This document shows positions 1 through 13,489 of a stretch of DNA of 64,000 bases, one piece after another (the stretch's first letter is position 1; each line of letters starts with the position of its first letter). The notes under the pieces are model-generated. The model saw only the letters and a program-made list of their open reading frames with translations, was not told the DNA's origin and made no database searches. Made by a program: the position numbers and the translations under genes. This DNA comes from Tigriopus japonicus (lineage: Eukaryota; Arthropoda; Copepoda; Harpacticoida; Harpacticidae): contig JAAGOF010000100.1 in NCBI GenBank assembly GCA_010645155.1, positions 150,421 through 214,420 on the forward strand. The letters run 5' to 3'.

Positions 1-2150
1 CTCATGTGTGTCCCGTTAAGTCAAGTTGGTCGGCTCATTTTGTACTATCAGACATCCAGCATCAAGCCTTGCGTCCCCTGATCATGATCTCTTCACACCA
101 TTATCTCTTGCCCTTCTCTCGGTATTTTCCTGTCCCTAGCCAAAGAGGAATTTTTGCGCAATGTTTTTTCATCACTGCAATTATTTCACCTTTGGTTTCA
201 AGTCAGTGCGTTTTTCACCCTCCTCAGTCGCCGTCATTTAATAGCGAATTTCCATCAGAGGACAAGAAACACACACCGCTCAAGTTGGGTTGTACGTAGT
301 AGGACAGAGAAAACGGTGGCGATGCAAATGGGAATAGAAATTTTTTCATCAACTGTGAGGCTGCGTGCGCGGCAAGAACTATTTGAAAAATTACCATATT
401 GTCTTTCGTCTCAACTACCCGAATCCTAACGGCGTCTTGGCTCATTTGAGCTCAACCTTTTATCGGCCAGCCATCTCGGAATGGTGCTTATTTGCTACAT
501 GCCGTGCTTTGACACCCTTTCCTTCCCGCAGCAAGATTATCCATTCCATGGTTCATCTGACAAAGGGATAGTTCGAAAGGAAATTCACCATAAATACTTG
601 ACGCATCCTCAAAAAATGCATCCATAACTATTGGACTTGGCAATTTGGACGATTTTTTGAATGGGAAATCGGACCAAAAATACAATATGGCACGGTTATT
701 ACTCGGTTTGAAAGAAAACGCCACCCAAGACTTTTGTTACGACCTGGCCATTAATTTCCCAAATTTATGACCCAAGCATAAGTGGCAACCCTCACAGTAA
801 ATTCTATGACTGAAAACCCAAACAGATGGCTGCTACCTTTATTGCTCCAAAAGAAAATCAAAGACCCTATACTGCATTACGTACTCAACAATGGATTGCA
901 TGAGAAAGCTAAGTTGAGGCGTTTGAGCATATCTGAGCGGTTGATCTGAACTAGGTTTTGCAATGGAGATAAGCTTCTTCGGCTGATGACAAACGATGGA
1001 GACGGAGCCGTTTCGGGATTTGAAAATCGCTCAACTCGTCCACAAATATCGCTACTTTCGCTGGAATATGGCCAAAGGTTATCTGAGTTAAGCCAGCCAT
1101 GGAAGAGGTTTCCAAATTTTTACCGTACATTTTTTATTCCCATCATAGTACGTACATATGTACTCGTACATCCACCAACACCTGAATTGTCCAGAACAAG
1201 AGAAAAGGGCCAATGGCAATGGTAGTTTGCGAGTGTTAGGAACACATCTTGTGTGTATTTTTGTCATTGCCGGTAAAAATCAGCACCAACACCGATTCAT
1301 TCATTGATAGATCCGTCCATTGATGGATTCACCACGCAAAATCTTTCCAGAACAAATCCTCGTTGGTTCCTCCTATGTTCGAGTAAAAGATGGAAAGAGC
1401 AAGTAAAAGTAAGTAAAAGTACTAGTCATGCTCGTTTTGCGTCAGTCGACGGATCGAGTTGTGGTAAAGCACAAAAAAAGAAGAACGAATGGCAGGAAGA
1501 AGCATTGAATGTTACAAGAAATCTGCTTTCGTCGAGTCCGAGAGAAAATTCCCACCTCAGAAAGTGAAAACATCGCCTCCGCCCTAGCAACTTCCATTGG
1601 CGTCGGCTTCGCGGTCTTGTTCGTCTTCTTGTAGCAATCGTGTATTCTTGAACATGCCCATGCTTGATCATATGGCTGAATCATGAAAATGGGTTCCAAT
1701 CTCGGAGACTGAAATCCTATTCCGCCTGGTGTTCTTGGGTAACGTGAACCGATGTCTTAACAACAGATTGCCAAAAAGTCCCAAAACAGGAAAAGTACTC
1801 GATCTTGAAATGGTACTTTCATTACTGTTTTGTACATTCATTTAAAAGATTGCCAACCTACCCACGACATACTGTAGAAAGTGCTGGGCTAGCTAGCTTA
1901 CAAGCCTCATCATGGGGATTGGGGCACCCATGTGACGAACTAAGATGAAGGGGATTACGACGATGACCACGAACTTGATGTAGATTTTTTGGGCATTTTC
2001 CAATTTTTAAAGGTTCTTAGTTCTCGACAGCATAACTACTCATTAGTGGCCAAGAGATTCTAAGTCTAGCCAAGTCACTTAATGTACGTTTACTACTGTA
2101 GACATCCCTTTGAACGGTAGATGTCACTTTTTGGCACTCGTGTGCATGAA

Positions 2151-2182
2151 CTAGCTTAGTTCGTCTTCACGAACTAAGCTAG
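2151..2182. repeat. Perfect 13-bp inverted repeat (hairpin)
   Basis: Arms CTAGCTTAGTTCG (2151-2163) and CGAACTAAGCTAG (2170-2182) pair perfectly around the 6-base loop TCTTCA. Weaker complementarity continues outwards (CACTCGTG-like sequence on the left against CGAGAGTG on the right), so it may be the core of a small degenerate inverted-repeat element. Confidence 0.75.
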
Positions 2183-3348
2183 CATTACGAGAGTGAAATG
2201 TATTTCAGAATGCCAAAGGTTTTCTCCCCATTGGTATGAGAAGAGAATTGGCTCATCAAACCACTAGAATGGGCCATGTTGTCCATCCAGTACAATAGCC
2301 CTTAGGTACTGGAGCTACTCTACCCCCACTCCGTGCCATGGGGCTGGAGAGAGGATTTCAATGACTTGAATATGTTTGCTCATTATTAGCTCGCCAGGAT
2401 TTTGACACCACCACTTGGCAGTATTTTGGCATTTCTTTCCCAGCACATCAGTTTCTCTGTCCACCTCTAGGTGAGCTGAGGGTTCATTGCTTTATGGATG
2501 AGCTTTGTCCGATAAACGGTCACCTCTGTTAGTTTTTTTTTTGAGTTAAGTACAATAGGAGCGTAAGGCAATGAATGTATGGGCGGCCCATCTCTTCGTT
2601 TTGGCATGAGCATCTGGCTCATTACGCAATCTTAAGCACATTCTATTCGCTAGCTCCATGCGCTGGACAAAAGGAGCCTTCATATCTTGGAACGAGAAAA
2701 CGAGAGTCACCCATAAAATCGACATTATGTGGTCGACTGGTGGTGAGAATGGAAAGTTGATTTCTTTACCACTCTACTGTCCAGATCACAAAGTATTTAC
2801 TCTTGGGTGCACCCATTCATTCTAACTCCTTCAGGTCATCTTGGACAAATTCCATGTTTGGCTAGTGTCCTGATGTCAGTTAGTTTGATATGCGTTAGCT
2901 GCCACGTGCAATCCACGGAGGATTGAGCTGCTCGCTCAAACAAATCCCATTCTTTGGCTTTACCCATTCTAAAAAAGTTCATTGAGCCTCTTGGAGTTTC
3001 ACCACCATTCAAGAGGACATTCGAAAGTGGATGAGAATGGTGATGAGGAGTGTAATCTTGACAAGGCCACCGCAAACAATGCGTTTTTTAGAGCTCGGAC
3101 AAAGCGGTGAGGACAAGAAGAATAAGTGAGTCAAAGCACTCGTGGCATTCCACGCCCACATTCAAATATGATGAATTTTTCTCAACGAGACTGGTCTCGC
3201 TCGTCCTTTTCGAGCCTCCTTCTGAATTCTATTTTCCAGCTTGAAATCGATAACATCAAAGTCGTTTTGAGTTCCATCTGGCTGAAATTGGAGCAAATGT
3301 CAACCGAGAGAGATCGAAATAGTTTTCGCAATTCGAAGATCAGTTTGT

Positions 3349-3382
3349 TTGGTTGGTTGGTTGGTTGGATGGATGGATGGTT
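3349..3382. repeat. Tetranucleotide microsatellite (GGTT)n(GGAT)n
   Basis: Compound array of about four GGTT units followed by about three GGAT units. The same compound array occurs at 22792-22829, and GGAT alone at 8287-8312. Confidence 0.85.
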
Positions 3383-6300
3383 AGAAAGTGCGCTAGTCGA
3401 ATGTGCTCGTGTATAGGGCAGGATACACTCAAACCCAGTGATCCATCATAAAAGGTTTGTTTCCTCACCAAAGATATCACCATTGTTTGGGTTGTGTTAG
3501 GTTGGGTTGCATTTGGAGTTGTTTGACTTTCATGACCCAATCATGCAGCACGATCAGCCATGAATGAATGGGATTTTACTAGTAACAGCTTTGAAAAAAC
3601 TAGCAAATTTGACCTTATTGGTTTCTTATTTGACGAACTTGGAACGAAAATTAAAGCTAAAATGTTAACATGAAGTTCTGGCACGCCACAGACCAATCAA
3701 CGTTTTGTCTAAATTCCAAAACATACCGCCATCACTTTTGTCAATTATCTGTTACGAATGCAAAACACGGTGGTTCAATGATAGATTGAACAGTGCAGTG
3801 GGAATCCAAATTGTATTCTAACGTGCGAGTATTCGACAGACTGCCAGACAAACAGACAGACAAACCCAATGACATTGACCTCACATTCTTTCCACTTTTG
3901 ACTATAATCACTGCATTACCGCCAAACATATCTATAGAATTATCTACGTGGACTATAGAATCTATGGAATTAGCTACTTACTTTTGGGCTTAGTTTTTTG
4001 GGGCTAACATGTGGGCTCTTTTCATTCTTAGGTTCTAAAGTACTAAATATTTGACCGTCATAATAATTGGACCTAAAGCTCAGTTTACTTTGATGGTTTT
4101 TCGATATCCAGAAATGACCTCGCCATGAGTTGATTTCTTGGCTTTAGGGTCAACCATAAAGTGTGCTGCCTGTCTGTTGGAATCGTCCGTTGAGTGGTTT
4201 GATTCGCGATTGATTTTTCTGTCCTGAGAAACTCGTTGGGTCACTAAACTTGCTAAAGGGGCCTAACGTGACATTGGTCAGTCACTTGGGGTTTGCTCTA
4301 TGACCAAAGACAACATTCTAGCCACATACAAGAGCCATATGTCAAGTTTTTTTCTCCATCGAGGTTGCCACGAATGCGTGCCTGCTGCAAAGTTTACTTC
4401 AAGTCACACTTGAGCTTGTTTGGCTGGTACTCGAAGAGAAGGTTCTCTATCGCAAGTTGAGAAATGTCCAATTTGAATTGACCTTGATTCTTCACAATTA
4501 GTTAGAATTAAGGAGCTATGTTTATGGAGGAAGATATTGCTAACAAAATTGGCTTCCCCTTGAATGAAGTTATTATAAAATGCATTCTAATCATTTGAAA
4601 GTAATTGTGGAAAACTGTTGACTGTCCGAAAACAGACGGCACACATGTTGCCAATTTTTTTGCCAATTTCTCTTGTCGCATTCGACATGTGTGTGATGCT
4701 AGATCAGCTACGCGAAATTGCATCCTATCTCATCAACCTTGAGTGTGAGGGACAAAATTGGGCATCAAACTCAACCTGACGGAAAGGAAACAGGAATTGG
4801 GCCAATTATTAATCATTTTCTTCCCCATCATGAGCTGAAGAGACAATGGCTCATTTTTTTGCGGAATGGGACAAGGGAACAACTTTCAAGTAATAACCAA
4901 CTTAGAGCAGAAAGTTTTCTTGAGGACATACTTACTAGAGCGCTTCCTTTTTAATTAATGTTTATTTAAATATTTTACTATTAATCTTAATGCTATTTTA
5001 TAAAGAGAAATAAATGTCTGTCTGGTGGTCCCTTGAAAAAGAACCCGATATCTCATTGAATTCCAAACAAAATCAAAACCCTGAATCACATTGATCATCG
5101 AATGTGGCGAATGAGAAGGATCCAATGATGACGGTAAAGACAATGAAGGTAGTTATCCTCAAATCTAATGAACAAGTCGGAACAAATCGAATTTCCTCGG
5201 TTCCTGGGAGAGTCAAATTAACCGAAACGAGATTGAGGTGTGTTTTACGTGTTTTCCTGGTGACAGACCATGACGATTCAAACAGTATTTCTCATCTGAA
5301 GTCAGACAACACCATATTTCTTGCAAATTGGTCAATGATTACAACGACAATTTGCTTCCTAAAGTTTGTTTCAGAAATGCCCAGAACTCGGAATCATCTC
5401 ATCCCCGAGTGTGCGTTCTGATTTTGGGCTCAAGTCATCCAATACACACTGGGAGGTGAAGACAAAAGTAGGCGTTAATTGAGCACTAGTGACTGAACCA
5501 CTTGATTCTTTGGGTCACTACAAACCGATAGCGCTTCTCCCGGGTGTACTGAAAACGACTCTTTGAGGTTGTTCTTAGAGACGATTTCCTTCGTTTGCTC
5601 GATTCTTTCCGCCATCTTCACGACTCTTCAAGGACAAGGAGCAGCCATGAAATTCATGATTCCCTAGTTGTGGGACTCTTCACTAGCATCATCATTACGA
5701 TCATCATCATCATCAACAACAGAAGCAATAACAACTTCAAGATTTGTGCTTCTGAGAGGCAACAGCTATTGCCATGTGCTTCTTACTCATTCACTCAATC
5801 GTCATGAACCCAGTGAAAATTCCCAATTGTCTTTTTGCCAAACTCAAAGTCAAGGTCAGCCACACGATTTTGGGAAATTACTCGCGATCTGGTTTTCGTC
5901 ATTAGGGCTTCACCCAATTTGGTATCGTTTGCGGTTTGGAAAGGGCAAATTATCAAAGATTTTGGGGGGCTACGATGACTGACATCGAAAAATGTGATAA
6001 GTCGTCGTGTGAAGGTTAACGCGCATTATCGCGGCGGTTTCGTGATAATAGTGATGATGGTCATATTAATAAATTTAATGACAGTATTAGTAACCCTAAA
6101 CGTCTCGAGATGGGTTTCGACTTTTACTTTGTCTCATGAATCGTCTAAGCTCGCTCGCTGGGAGGATGAGTCTTTTCTTGCCGGGCTCACAAACCCAAAA
6201 AGCTAGTATTCGTGATAATGAGATCGCTCTTGGCCTTGACAAGCCTCTAAGAAACTTCCTGTCTTTCATCAGCTTGACATGAGCTCCCAACGAGACATGC

Positions 6301-8286
6301 TTCAGATAGTTGCAATAGTTGTTCGTGTTGTGAACGAACTCTTCCCCCCCAACCAAAGGAATAATAATTGGACTTCGAAACGAAACCAAGAGCAAATTCT
6401 AATTACTTACCTTACCACCATCGCAGCCAGCCCGTCTGGTTTCCTAGTGATTTTTACGGGTGTGAGGACTCGAGATTTATGGCGAGGAAATGGGGCCTAA
6501 ATTGCTCATAGCAAAAACTTTGGCATTCTCGTTGGTGCTCATACTTGTCTGAGACACAAAAAGACAGCAGATGAGTGCATGATGAATCTGATGATCTTGT
6601 TCGTTCTTAATGAAGAACTTTTTTCGTTCAAGGCTACATCTCACGGCCTTGAACTCTGATTGTTCCAAATGAGTCAATTGGGTTTCAACCATAGCGTGTT
6701 AGTCTCATAATCGGAAAATTGAGGGAAGCCACCAATGGGTTTGGTTGATGGGTAATAATCTGTTTCCTTCTTCAAATTTCAGGTAAGGCTCAACCAGAAA
6801 GGCGAATCGAATGGCGATGATCCCCCAGAGGGTATGTTTGTCTCAAAATCTTCGCACTCAGAAATCTTGGGTCTCATTTCCGTCTTGGCCATCTTTAAAA
6901 GACAAACGTAAATGGACGAGCGTGAATAACCAGGATTCATAGGTCAACTGGGACGCCAGGGGACGAAGATGGTTGGAAACTCGTTTCTATTGATAATAAT
7001 GGGCTCTTTTTCCTACTCACTCGCCTCAACGTTTGAGCCATTCAACTCGTTTCGTTAGTCTTCCTTGTTCATCGCCGAGGGTCGGCATGACTGTAGTAGA
7101 TTGGCTTGGCCCAGAATCACTTCCCGATGTGATGTAGACCGTTACTAGAAATTGGAATTTGCCGGTGGCTGGTGAATCCCATAACATTGGACAGTTAGGT
7201 ACCGTATGGATGACCAATCGACAAGCGGAAGATGCATACAGATTTGTTTCGTGAACTTTTGTCCTCAAACATGTAAAGAGTGTCTCTTTCTTCAGGGAGA
7301 ACGAATTGGCGACGAACCGTTTGGCAACACAAATGCTAAAGAATGCGTGTTTGAGAGATGATATCTCAGTCCGCCAGTTGTATTCAAAAACAATTGCCAT
7401 CCATGCCTTGGACTAAGTACTACCTACTTATCTCCTTACTGTTGAATGGTTGTAGTTTAGAAACGGTCTGAGTTGTGCTCCTTGTCAGTGGGGCTATTAG
7501 TAGTTTTGTGTAGGGTCGATGATGCTCATCCTCGTTTTCCTTATCCGATCTCTATGGCCGTCTGTCTGTCTGTTTATCAGAGAAGGAGAAGACGAAGAAA
7601 AAAGAAGCTAAACTCGATTTTGAAGTGCTAAAGATGTTGCCGTCATGACCGACTGTTTCCGGGTTTTCGTAATCCACAAATCTGAGCCGCACAAAACCCA
7701 CTGACCAAAATCAGTGGCAAGTCATATCTTCATACATAGAGTGGATTTGAAGATCAAGAATTTAGAGGAAATTGTATTTGTACTAACTACAATCATTGCT
7801 TTGCTTCTTCGCCATTCATTTTCCCCCGAAAAAAACTTGCGTCAAATTCCTTTTCTTCAGTGGAGGATGCACAATTGGCCCGGAATCCGGTTTTCTTCGA
7901 GCTGCGTGAATTGTGACTTGTTATCGTTTTAAGGGTATGCAACACCCAGGTCCAAGGTGCATTTTTTAAAGGTATTTGGTACCAAATCAACGCTCAACAA
8001 TGCTGATTGGAGATCGCTCAAGATGCAATGGTCACTGTACTGAACACGACGATGTGATAGAAGGACAGTTACGGTCAAAACCATCGACTGAAGAGTTCTG
8101 GATCGTTGCCGGGATCGGGACACATTAGGACCAAGTTGCTAGACAAGATCTCAAAGTGAACGCATCAACAGATAGTACATGGATGTGGGAGCAACGATCT
8201 TCTTCACACACCACTCGAGGAAATACCAGAAGAGCTAAACTATTGGGAAGAATACTTTTCTCAGAGATCCAAACGAAAAGACAAAC

Positions 8287-8312
8287 GGACGGATGGATGG
8301 ATGGATGGATGA
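8287..8312. repeat. GGAT microsatellite
   Basis: Six or so tandem GGAT units in non-coding sequence. Confidence 0.85.
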
Positions 8313-9515
8313 ATTGGACAGAAAAACCTGTTGAAGTTCCTCAATTCAAGACTCTTTGTCTGATGGGCAATTGACCGACCAATTTGTCCTCCACGGAAGA
8401 CGGACGGATTGATGTTTCACTGCCTCTCTCGTGTCCGAGTTGCCCATGTCCACTTGCTTGTCCAGCTTTGTTCAAGACACAAATAACAACATCCGTGTGA
8501 ACCGACTGCTTCCATTTTTAACCATGATTGATGACTGGCAAAAACTCAACCACGGAGTGTGACCTGCCAGCAAGCTCATGGTCTCGGTTTGTCAATCCAT
8601 GGGTCGATCGATCGCTTCCTTGTGTGGCGATAGTACAGAAAGTAAGAGTTCTCGGCATCTGGGTCACGACTAACGGCTTTTAATGTGCACACTAAACCAA
8701 CCAACGGTTTATGAGGATTGCCTCGAACAGTAACGTGCAGCCCACTCAGAATGTGGAAAGATTGGCAAACCACCATGCATCTTGGTGATGGACCATATCT
8801 GTACCAATGATTCACTAGCCGGAACACGCCATGTCAACGAACTCCTTCATTCGTTGTTCTGACCCAAGCATATCGGGATCCTCAATTCTTGGTTGCGATA
8901 TGAGCTATATAAGGGCTCGTAAAACTCTTGATTACTTCATACGCTAATGTCGAAGAATCTGACAGGTTAGACTTCCGCGTTGTGCGAGAATATCGCTGCT
9001 CTGCGTGCAAATTGCTCCCGTCTAAGATCACGGTTAGTGCTCGAACGCATCTTTACCAAGGACTTTGAGACAGCGCCAAGAGCGGCAGTGCAGTTTTCAC
9101 TGAGATTGTTTTCCGACCAACTTAACGGCTTCTTGATGTACGCAACCGAAATGCGTCGAACTAAGGTGTCAGGTTTTCCCAAATCAGAAAGACGACGAAC
9201 TCGTGCGTATTTTGCCAAAACATGAATTGCTTTTATAATTGGTTTGCAAGTAAGTGCTTTAGATGTGGATCGATCCTGAATCCCATCGAACCGTGTTCGG
9301 ATGAAGATCGCTGAGAAGTGAATTGAGACTAAATAATGGCAGATCTCGGATTGGTAAGAAGATCAAGCCAAGCAAGAAGTTTGTTGCGGAGATTAGACTC
9401 ATCGTGCTTAGTTCGTGGACTAGCGAGATAAAGAGGAATGAAACCAAGAAGCAGGATGATGATGAAACCTCTTTCACTGACGTAGAATGACTAAGAATTG
9501 ATGTCGTGCAAAATG

Positions 9516-9600
9516 AGATGATGATAATAGTAGTAGTAATAATAATGATGAGAAGGATGGTCTGAGGGGATGATAATAATAATGATAATGATGATGAAGA
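9516..9600. repeat. Degenerate ATG/ATA/AGT trinucleotide tract
   Basis: Interrupted runs of GATGATAATAGTAGTAGTAA type, split by an AGAAGGATGG segment. Simple repeat. Reading frames that cross it on either strand are not taken as coding. Confidence 0.7.
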
Positions 9601-12133
9601 GAACGAGGGGGAAGGAGGAGGGAGAGGAAGATTGAGCTTGTTAGGATCGGATTTCACACTGATTTGGAGCTGATTAAAAATCTAGAGATAACTGTTGAGA
9701 CCTCAACACCTTTGGCAAAACTGCCGATCCTTTGACAAACTTTCGCCACAGTTTTAGATACAAACATTTGGCACAAAGTATTGCAAGATTTAAGGTATCA
9801 ATTGGGCCATAACCACGGTCAACATTTTTTGTACTCTCGCTTTATACAGCATGGAGCAGAGTTGCAAAACCACTAGTCTGAACGTTATCCCAAACTTAAA
9901 TAAATGTTTTTCATGGCCGAATTGGAGGTGGTTTGTAAAATTGTGCTACACTCAATCACATAAACGTTGTTTTCAGAACTCTAGTCATTAGTTTAGGGTA
10001 TCCTAAAGTTTTTGGGTAATTCCTCGTGATCGTTTACTTCAAGTTAGGGGTCCATCTATCTTGCATCCGTCCGTCCATCCATCCATCTCCTTGATTCTAA
10101 CCCTCTAACTCGCACCACTACCTCCATAGACGACGTCCCCTTCATTACCATTATGAAATGCAAGCCAAACCTACAATTACTTGGTTCTTTACAACCGATC
10201 TCCTCCAGAATGAGGCGATTTTTGAAAAACGACCACGATAAAACTTTTGCGAAAAAGAGAGAGCGCCTGGACGCCAGGACAGATGCAATCATTTGTCCCA
10301 AGAAAAATGCCACCAAGCCAGAGGTGCTTCTCTTGCCCAAAGTATCATGCAAAGAGTTCTTTGAGCATTATTGTACTGTAAAGTGTATCGAAAAGGCAGG
10401 TAGTAGAGGTGACGAATAACTCGACAAGGGAGAAATGTTCCAAACAAATGGCAATGGGCAGTACCAAAATTGAAAGTGGTGGCCTCTGGTGGTAGACCTG
10501 CACTTTTTTCCGGGCTAAATCCTTCGAGGCTTTGCTCTATTAGTACATTCAAGTGGGCTCGTTTTACAACAAATTTTATTAAATTTAGGTTGGCTTTTTT
10601 GAAATCCAAACGTTACTTTCACATCTGTAGAAGTCATCTCTCTTCAAAAGAAATGCTCTAAATTCCTTCAAAAACCGAGGTTTAAGCATTTCCAAGTCTT
10701 TACTGTCTACCTTGGGTGCAGACGGTGCAGTCCACCGTAGACATTCTCTTTTTCCTTTCATGCAAAAGAGCAGCGGTTCGGCTGGAGGGAAAATGCCCGC
10801 ACCGTCCACAAGACGTGCCCACGGTGCCCACACCAACACAAAAGCGACATGGTGACGAAGCTTAGCTCTGAGAAACCAAATAGGCTATTTTTTTCTCGGG
10901 AGGGGCTTTAAGCTTTCAAAAATTATTATTCAGTTATTTTAAATTTTGATTAGCCCTATTTAGCCTTTCTTTGGTCATTACAAAAGTGTTTAGCCCCTGT
11001 TTTTGTTCTGAAGACTTGTGCTTTTAAACTATATTGAAAAACAATGCATCATTATGTTATTACAACATTTTAGTGACAATTTTTCTTCTATTGAGAGGTT
11101 CTGTGTGATTGTTTTTAATTTTCGTTTTCCGCTATGTTATTTACACTAAAGATAAGATACATTACATTAGATTCTACAACAAAGCATCAAAACTATTTAA
11201 GCTTTTTTCGACTTTTTGATGAAAATGCATTCATTACATGCCTGTTTAATTCCAAGATCGAGCCACAAAAGTTGGTTTGGTTTGGACACTGTTTGCTGGT
11301 CACACTTGTTAAGAAGGAAAATGAACGTCTCTTTCAAAACGGACGGAAACCTTGGGAAAGCGCCTGAAGCTGATTGGCTTGTCCGGCCTGTGGAATTAGT
11401 CAGTTGAGAACCCTTGGTGGCGGGCCGGGTCGGACGGTGTTTGCACGTTTTATCAAAACATTGGCCTAAGCGGCCTCCCAAGGAAATCTGCCAGCTTGAT
11501 CGAACATCAGGTCTTGCCTGATAGCCTCAGCATGATCCGTGGCATCAGCTATCACATTTCTTACTGCCTCCTCTCACTTGAAAAGCTGACACAAAGTTCC
11601 GTACATGCTCGTCCTCTTAATCACTGAGTGTCTGTTGCATTGGTCAGGTGAAAAAGAAATGTAATGTCTGTCGGCCGGTAGATGAGTGGCCTCATCTGTC
11701 AAAACAGATGTAAGGCTATGTTGGCAGTAGAGCAAGGACAAATATTAAAATGAAGTCAGAATCAAAGAAAAGAATGTGAAAGAATTCTTCAAAATAAAGA
11801 AATGCCTCAATTTAATCATTTGAACGTTTATGTGTCTTAACTTGAACAACATTGCGATCGGCTTCAAAAATATTCAGTCAGGAAGATTCTCCTTTCACCC
11901 TGGCCAAATGACCGGTTCTGCCCGAACAACTTAGGCCAAGAAACGCTAGGTGGACCCTCGCATGTGTTGGGAGTTAATCTCGAAGCCCTATAGAAACCCG
12001 TTTTCGGACAAAGTATTTCTCTCTGTCTGCCAAAAACGCGGCCTACGTTTGTCGATCTATTTCAAGTATCTTCTTGAAAAGGAATTTTGCTAATTTAGCC
12101 CAAAACGGGGAGGAACAAGGGGAGGTGCAGAAG

Positions 12134-12191
12134 ACGGAGGAGGAGGAGGAGGAGGAAGAAGAAGAAGAAGAAGAAGAAGAAGAAGAGGAGG
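12134..12191. repeat. GAG/GAA trinucleotide microsatellite
   Basis: About six GAG units followed by about nine GAA units. It gives a poly-Glu frame on one strand and poly-Phe/Ser/Leu frames on the other. No splice context or flanking coding character supports an exon, so it is listed only as a simple repeat. Confidence 0.85.
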
Positions 12192-12417
12192 GGCTCAAAG
12201 GGGCTGGGAGATGCCAGCTTTTTTTGAAGCGGAAAGTGTTCCTCGTCATTCAAGAATGCATTCTTCTCTTCTCCCCATGTGCATCCGTAGGTAGAAGCGA
12301 GTTCAAGTCTATCCAATTGATTTTCACACAACCAGGCAAGCAAAGGTGGTGGGGGATTTTTAAACTTCTCGTTGCTCCATGAATTGGCAATTCTCAAGCC
12401 TCGGTTGGCAGTTTGTC

Positions 12418-12456
12418 TATAAAGGCCACTCACTCACTCACTCATTTGGCATCTCA
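12418..12456 (+). promoter_or_regulatory. Putative TATA-box core promoter
   Basis: TATAAAGG starts at 12418. Arthropod initiator-like TCATT (A at 12444) and TCAGC (A at 12456) follow 26 and 38 bases downstream. It lies about 230 bases before the candidate first coding exon of exp and on the same strand. The match is only by motif; TATA-like sequences arise often by chance, so confidence is low. Confidence 0.25.
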
Positions 12457-12678
12457 GCAATATTTACTTCGGAGCTTAGCTTTGTGAGACAGGTGGGGTC
12501 ACAACTTTTCGGACGAGCTGCATGATCAGGATACGGAGAGCAAAAAAAGATAAAGAGTGTGAAAATTTGTGTGGAGGCGGATGACACGTTGACGTTGTAC
12601 TTGCCTTCATCTCTATTGTTGTTTAGGCGATGGAATAGAGTAGTCTACTTCCTGGTTATACTACTTCGTTGCTCTGAC

Positions 12679-12810
12679 ATGACGAAAATGGCAAGAAACG
12701 AGACTACATTTGGCCTCTTCATTCCATCCCCAAGTTACTCAAATATTTTAGAACGGTCAGCCAACCATCCATCTATTGACGGAGACGCCGCTCCAATCTA
12801 CGTACAACAG
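12679..12810 (+). CDS. exp: Candidate 5' coding exon of exp (uncertain)
   Basis: From ATG at 12679 (a second, better context AAAATGG at 12688) the frame stays open for 44 codons to a CAACAG|GTACAT donor at 12810/12811. The exon would end in phase 0, which is the phase required by the first secure exp exon at 13259, across a 448-bp intron. It ends with the residues APIYVQQ. I cannot recognise the peptide as conserved, and the true N-terminus could be elsewhere, including upstream of the window. Transcript evidence would decide. Confidence 0.22.
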
Positions 12811-13258
12811 GTACATCAAGTCGGGGTACGATATGGTATGCTATGGTTTTTTGTTTGAATAGTCAACAAGTGTCGGAACATGAATGGCGCCCGTATTATG
12901 TATGGCCTATCTTCATCCCTCAAGATTGTCGGGGTGGCTTCGAATTTGGACAGGATTGTGTCTCCAGGCCTCTCAGTCACTTCACAAATTGGCCAATGTT
13001 TGATGACGAGCGAGTCAAGAAGGAGTTTGAACCTCAAGGAAGGCAATTGGGAGTAACGGGTCCGAAATTGCGCATCCATCGCAAATTGACAGGCCCCAGG
13101 CTCTTCTAAAATTCCTTTCGAATGGATCGGCGATCCATCCCGAATGAAGGAAGAATCAGAGTTGAAGGTCTTAAAATCTGTTTTTGATCTGACCAAACTA
13201 GTATCATTTTTCCTCTCTAAGGGAGCCCATTCATTCATTGATGTGTTCATTCTTTCAG

Positions 13259-13489
13259 GATCACATTCAAGAGGTTCAAGACAAATGGGAATCCATTGAT
13301 GACGAGATATGGGCCAAAATCATCGTGCTGGAGCGGAACCGTCGTGTGGCCAAAGCCTATGCCCGTGCTCCCGTTCTCACCGTGAACGGCTCAGATGACG
13401 GATTTGACGGCTTCCGCATTGGTGTTTCGGGTTTCGATAACCCGATGCGGGACGCAGCCACGCTCGATATCATCGCCCGCATTGGTCAG
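13259..13489 (+). CDS. exp: exp exon, MH2 domain part 1
   Basis: The exon runs from a ctttcag acceptor to a CAG|GTGAGT donor: 77 codons, phase 0 at both ends. It encodes the start of the MH2-like domain, with the family-typical runs DKWESIDDEIWAKI, RRVAKAYARAPVL and GFRIGVSGFDNPMRD. The upstream frame contains an ATG in the intron (13241), but the good acceptor and the phase-0 junction argue that an earlier exon supplies the start. Confidence 0.92.

Larger units (their letters stand above)
1..12417. other. Non-coding region upstream of exp; no gene seen
   Basis: I find no reading frame here with coding character, and no exon with paired splice sites and a recognisable product. The region holds tetranucleotide and trinucleotide repeats (3349-3382, 8287-8312, 9516-9600, 10066-10087, 12134-12191) and a 13-bp perfect inverted repeat at 2151-2182. 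It may contain 5' non-coding exons or distal control elements of exp, but nothing in the sequence shows this. Confidence 0.6.

Noticed and set aside
12074..12433. Poly-Glu frame and opposite-strand Leu/Phe-rich frame
   Set aside because: Both are products of the GAG/GAA microsatellite at 12134-12191.
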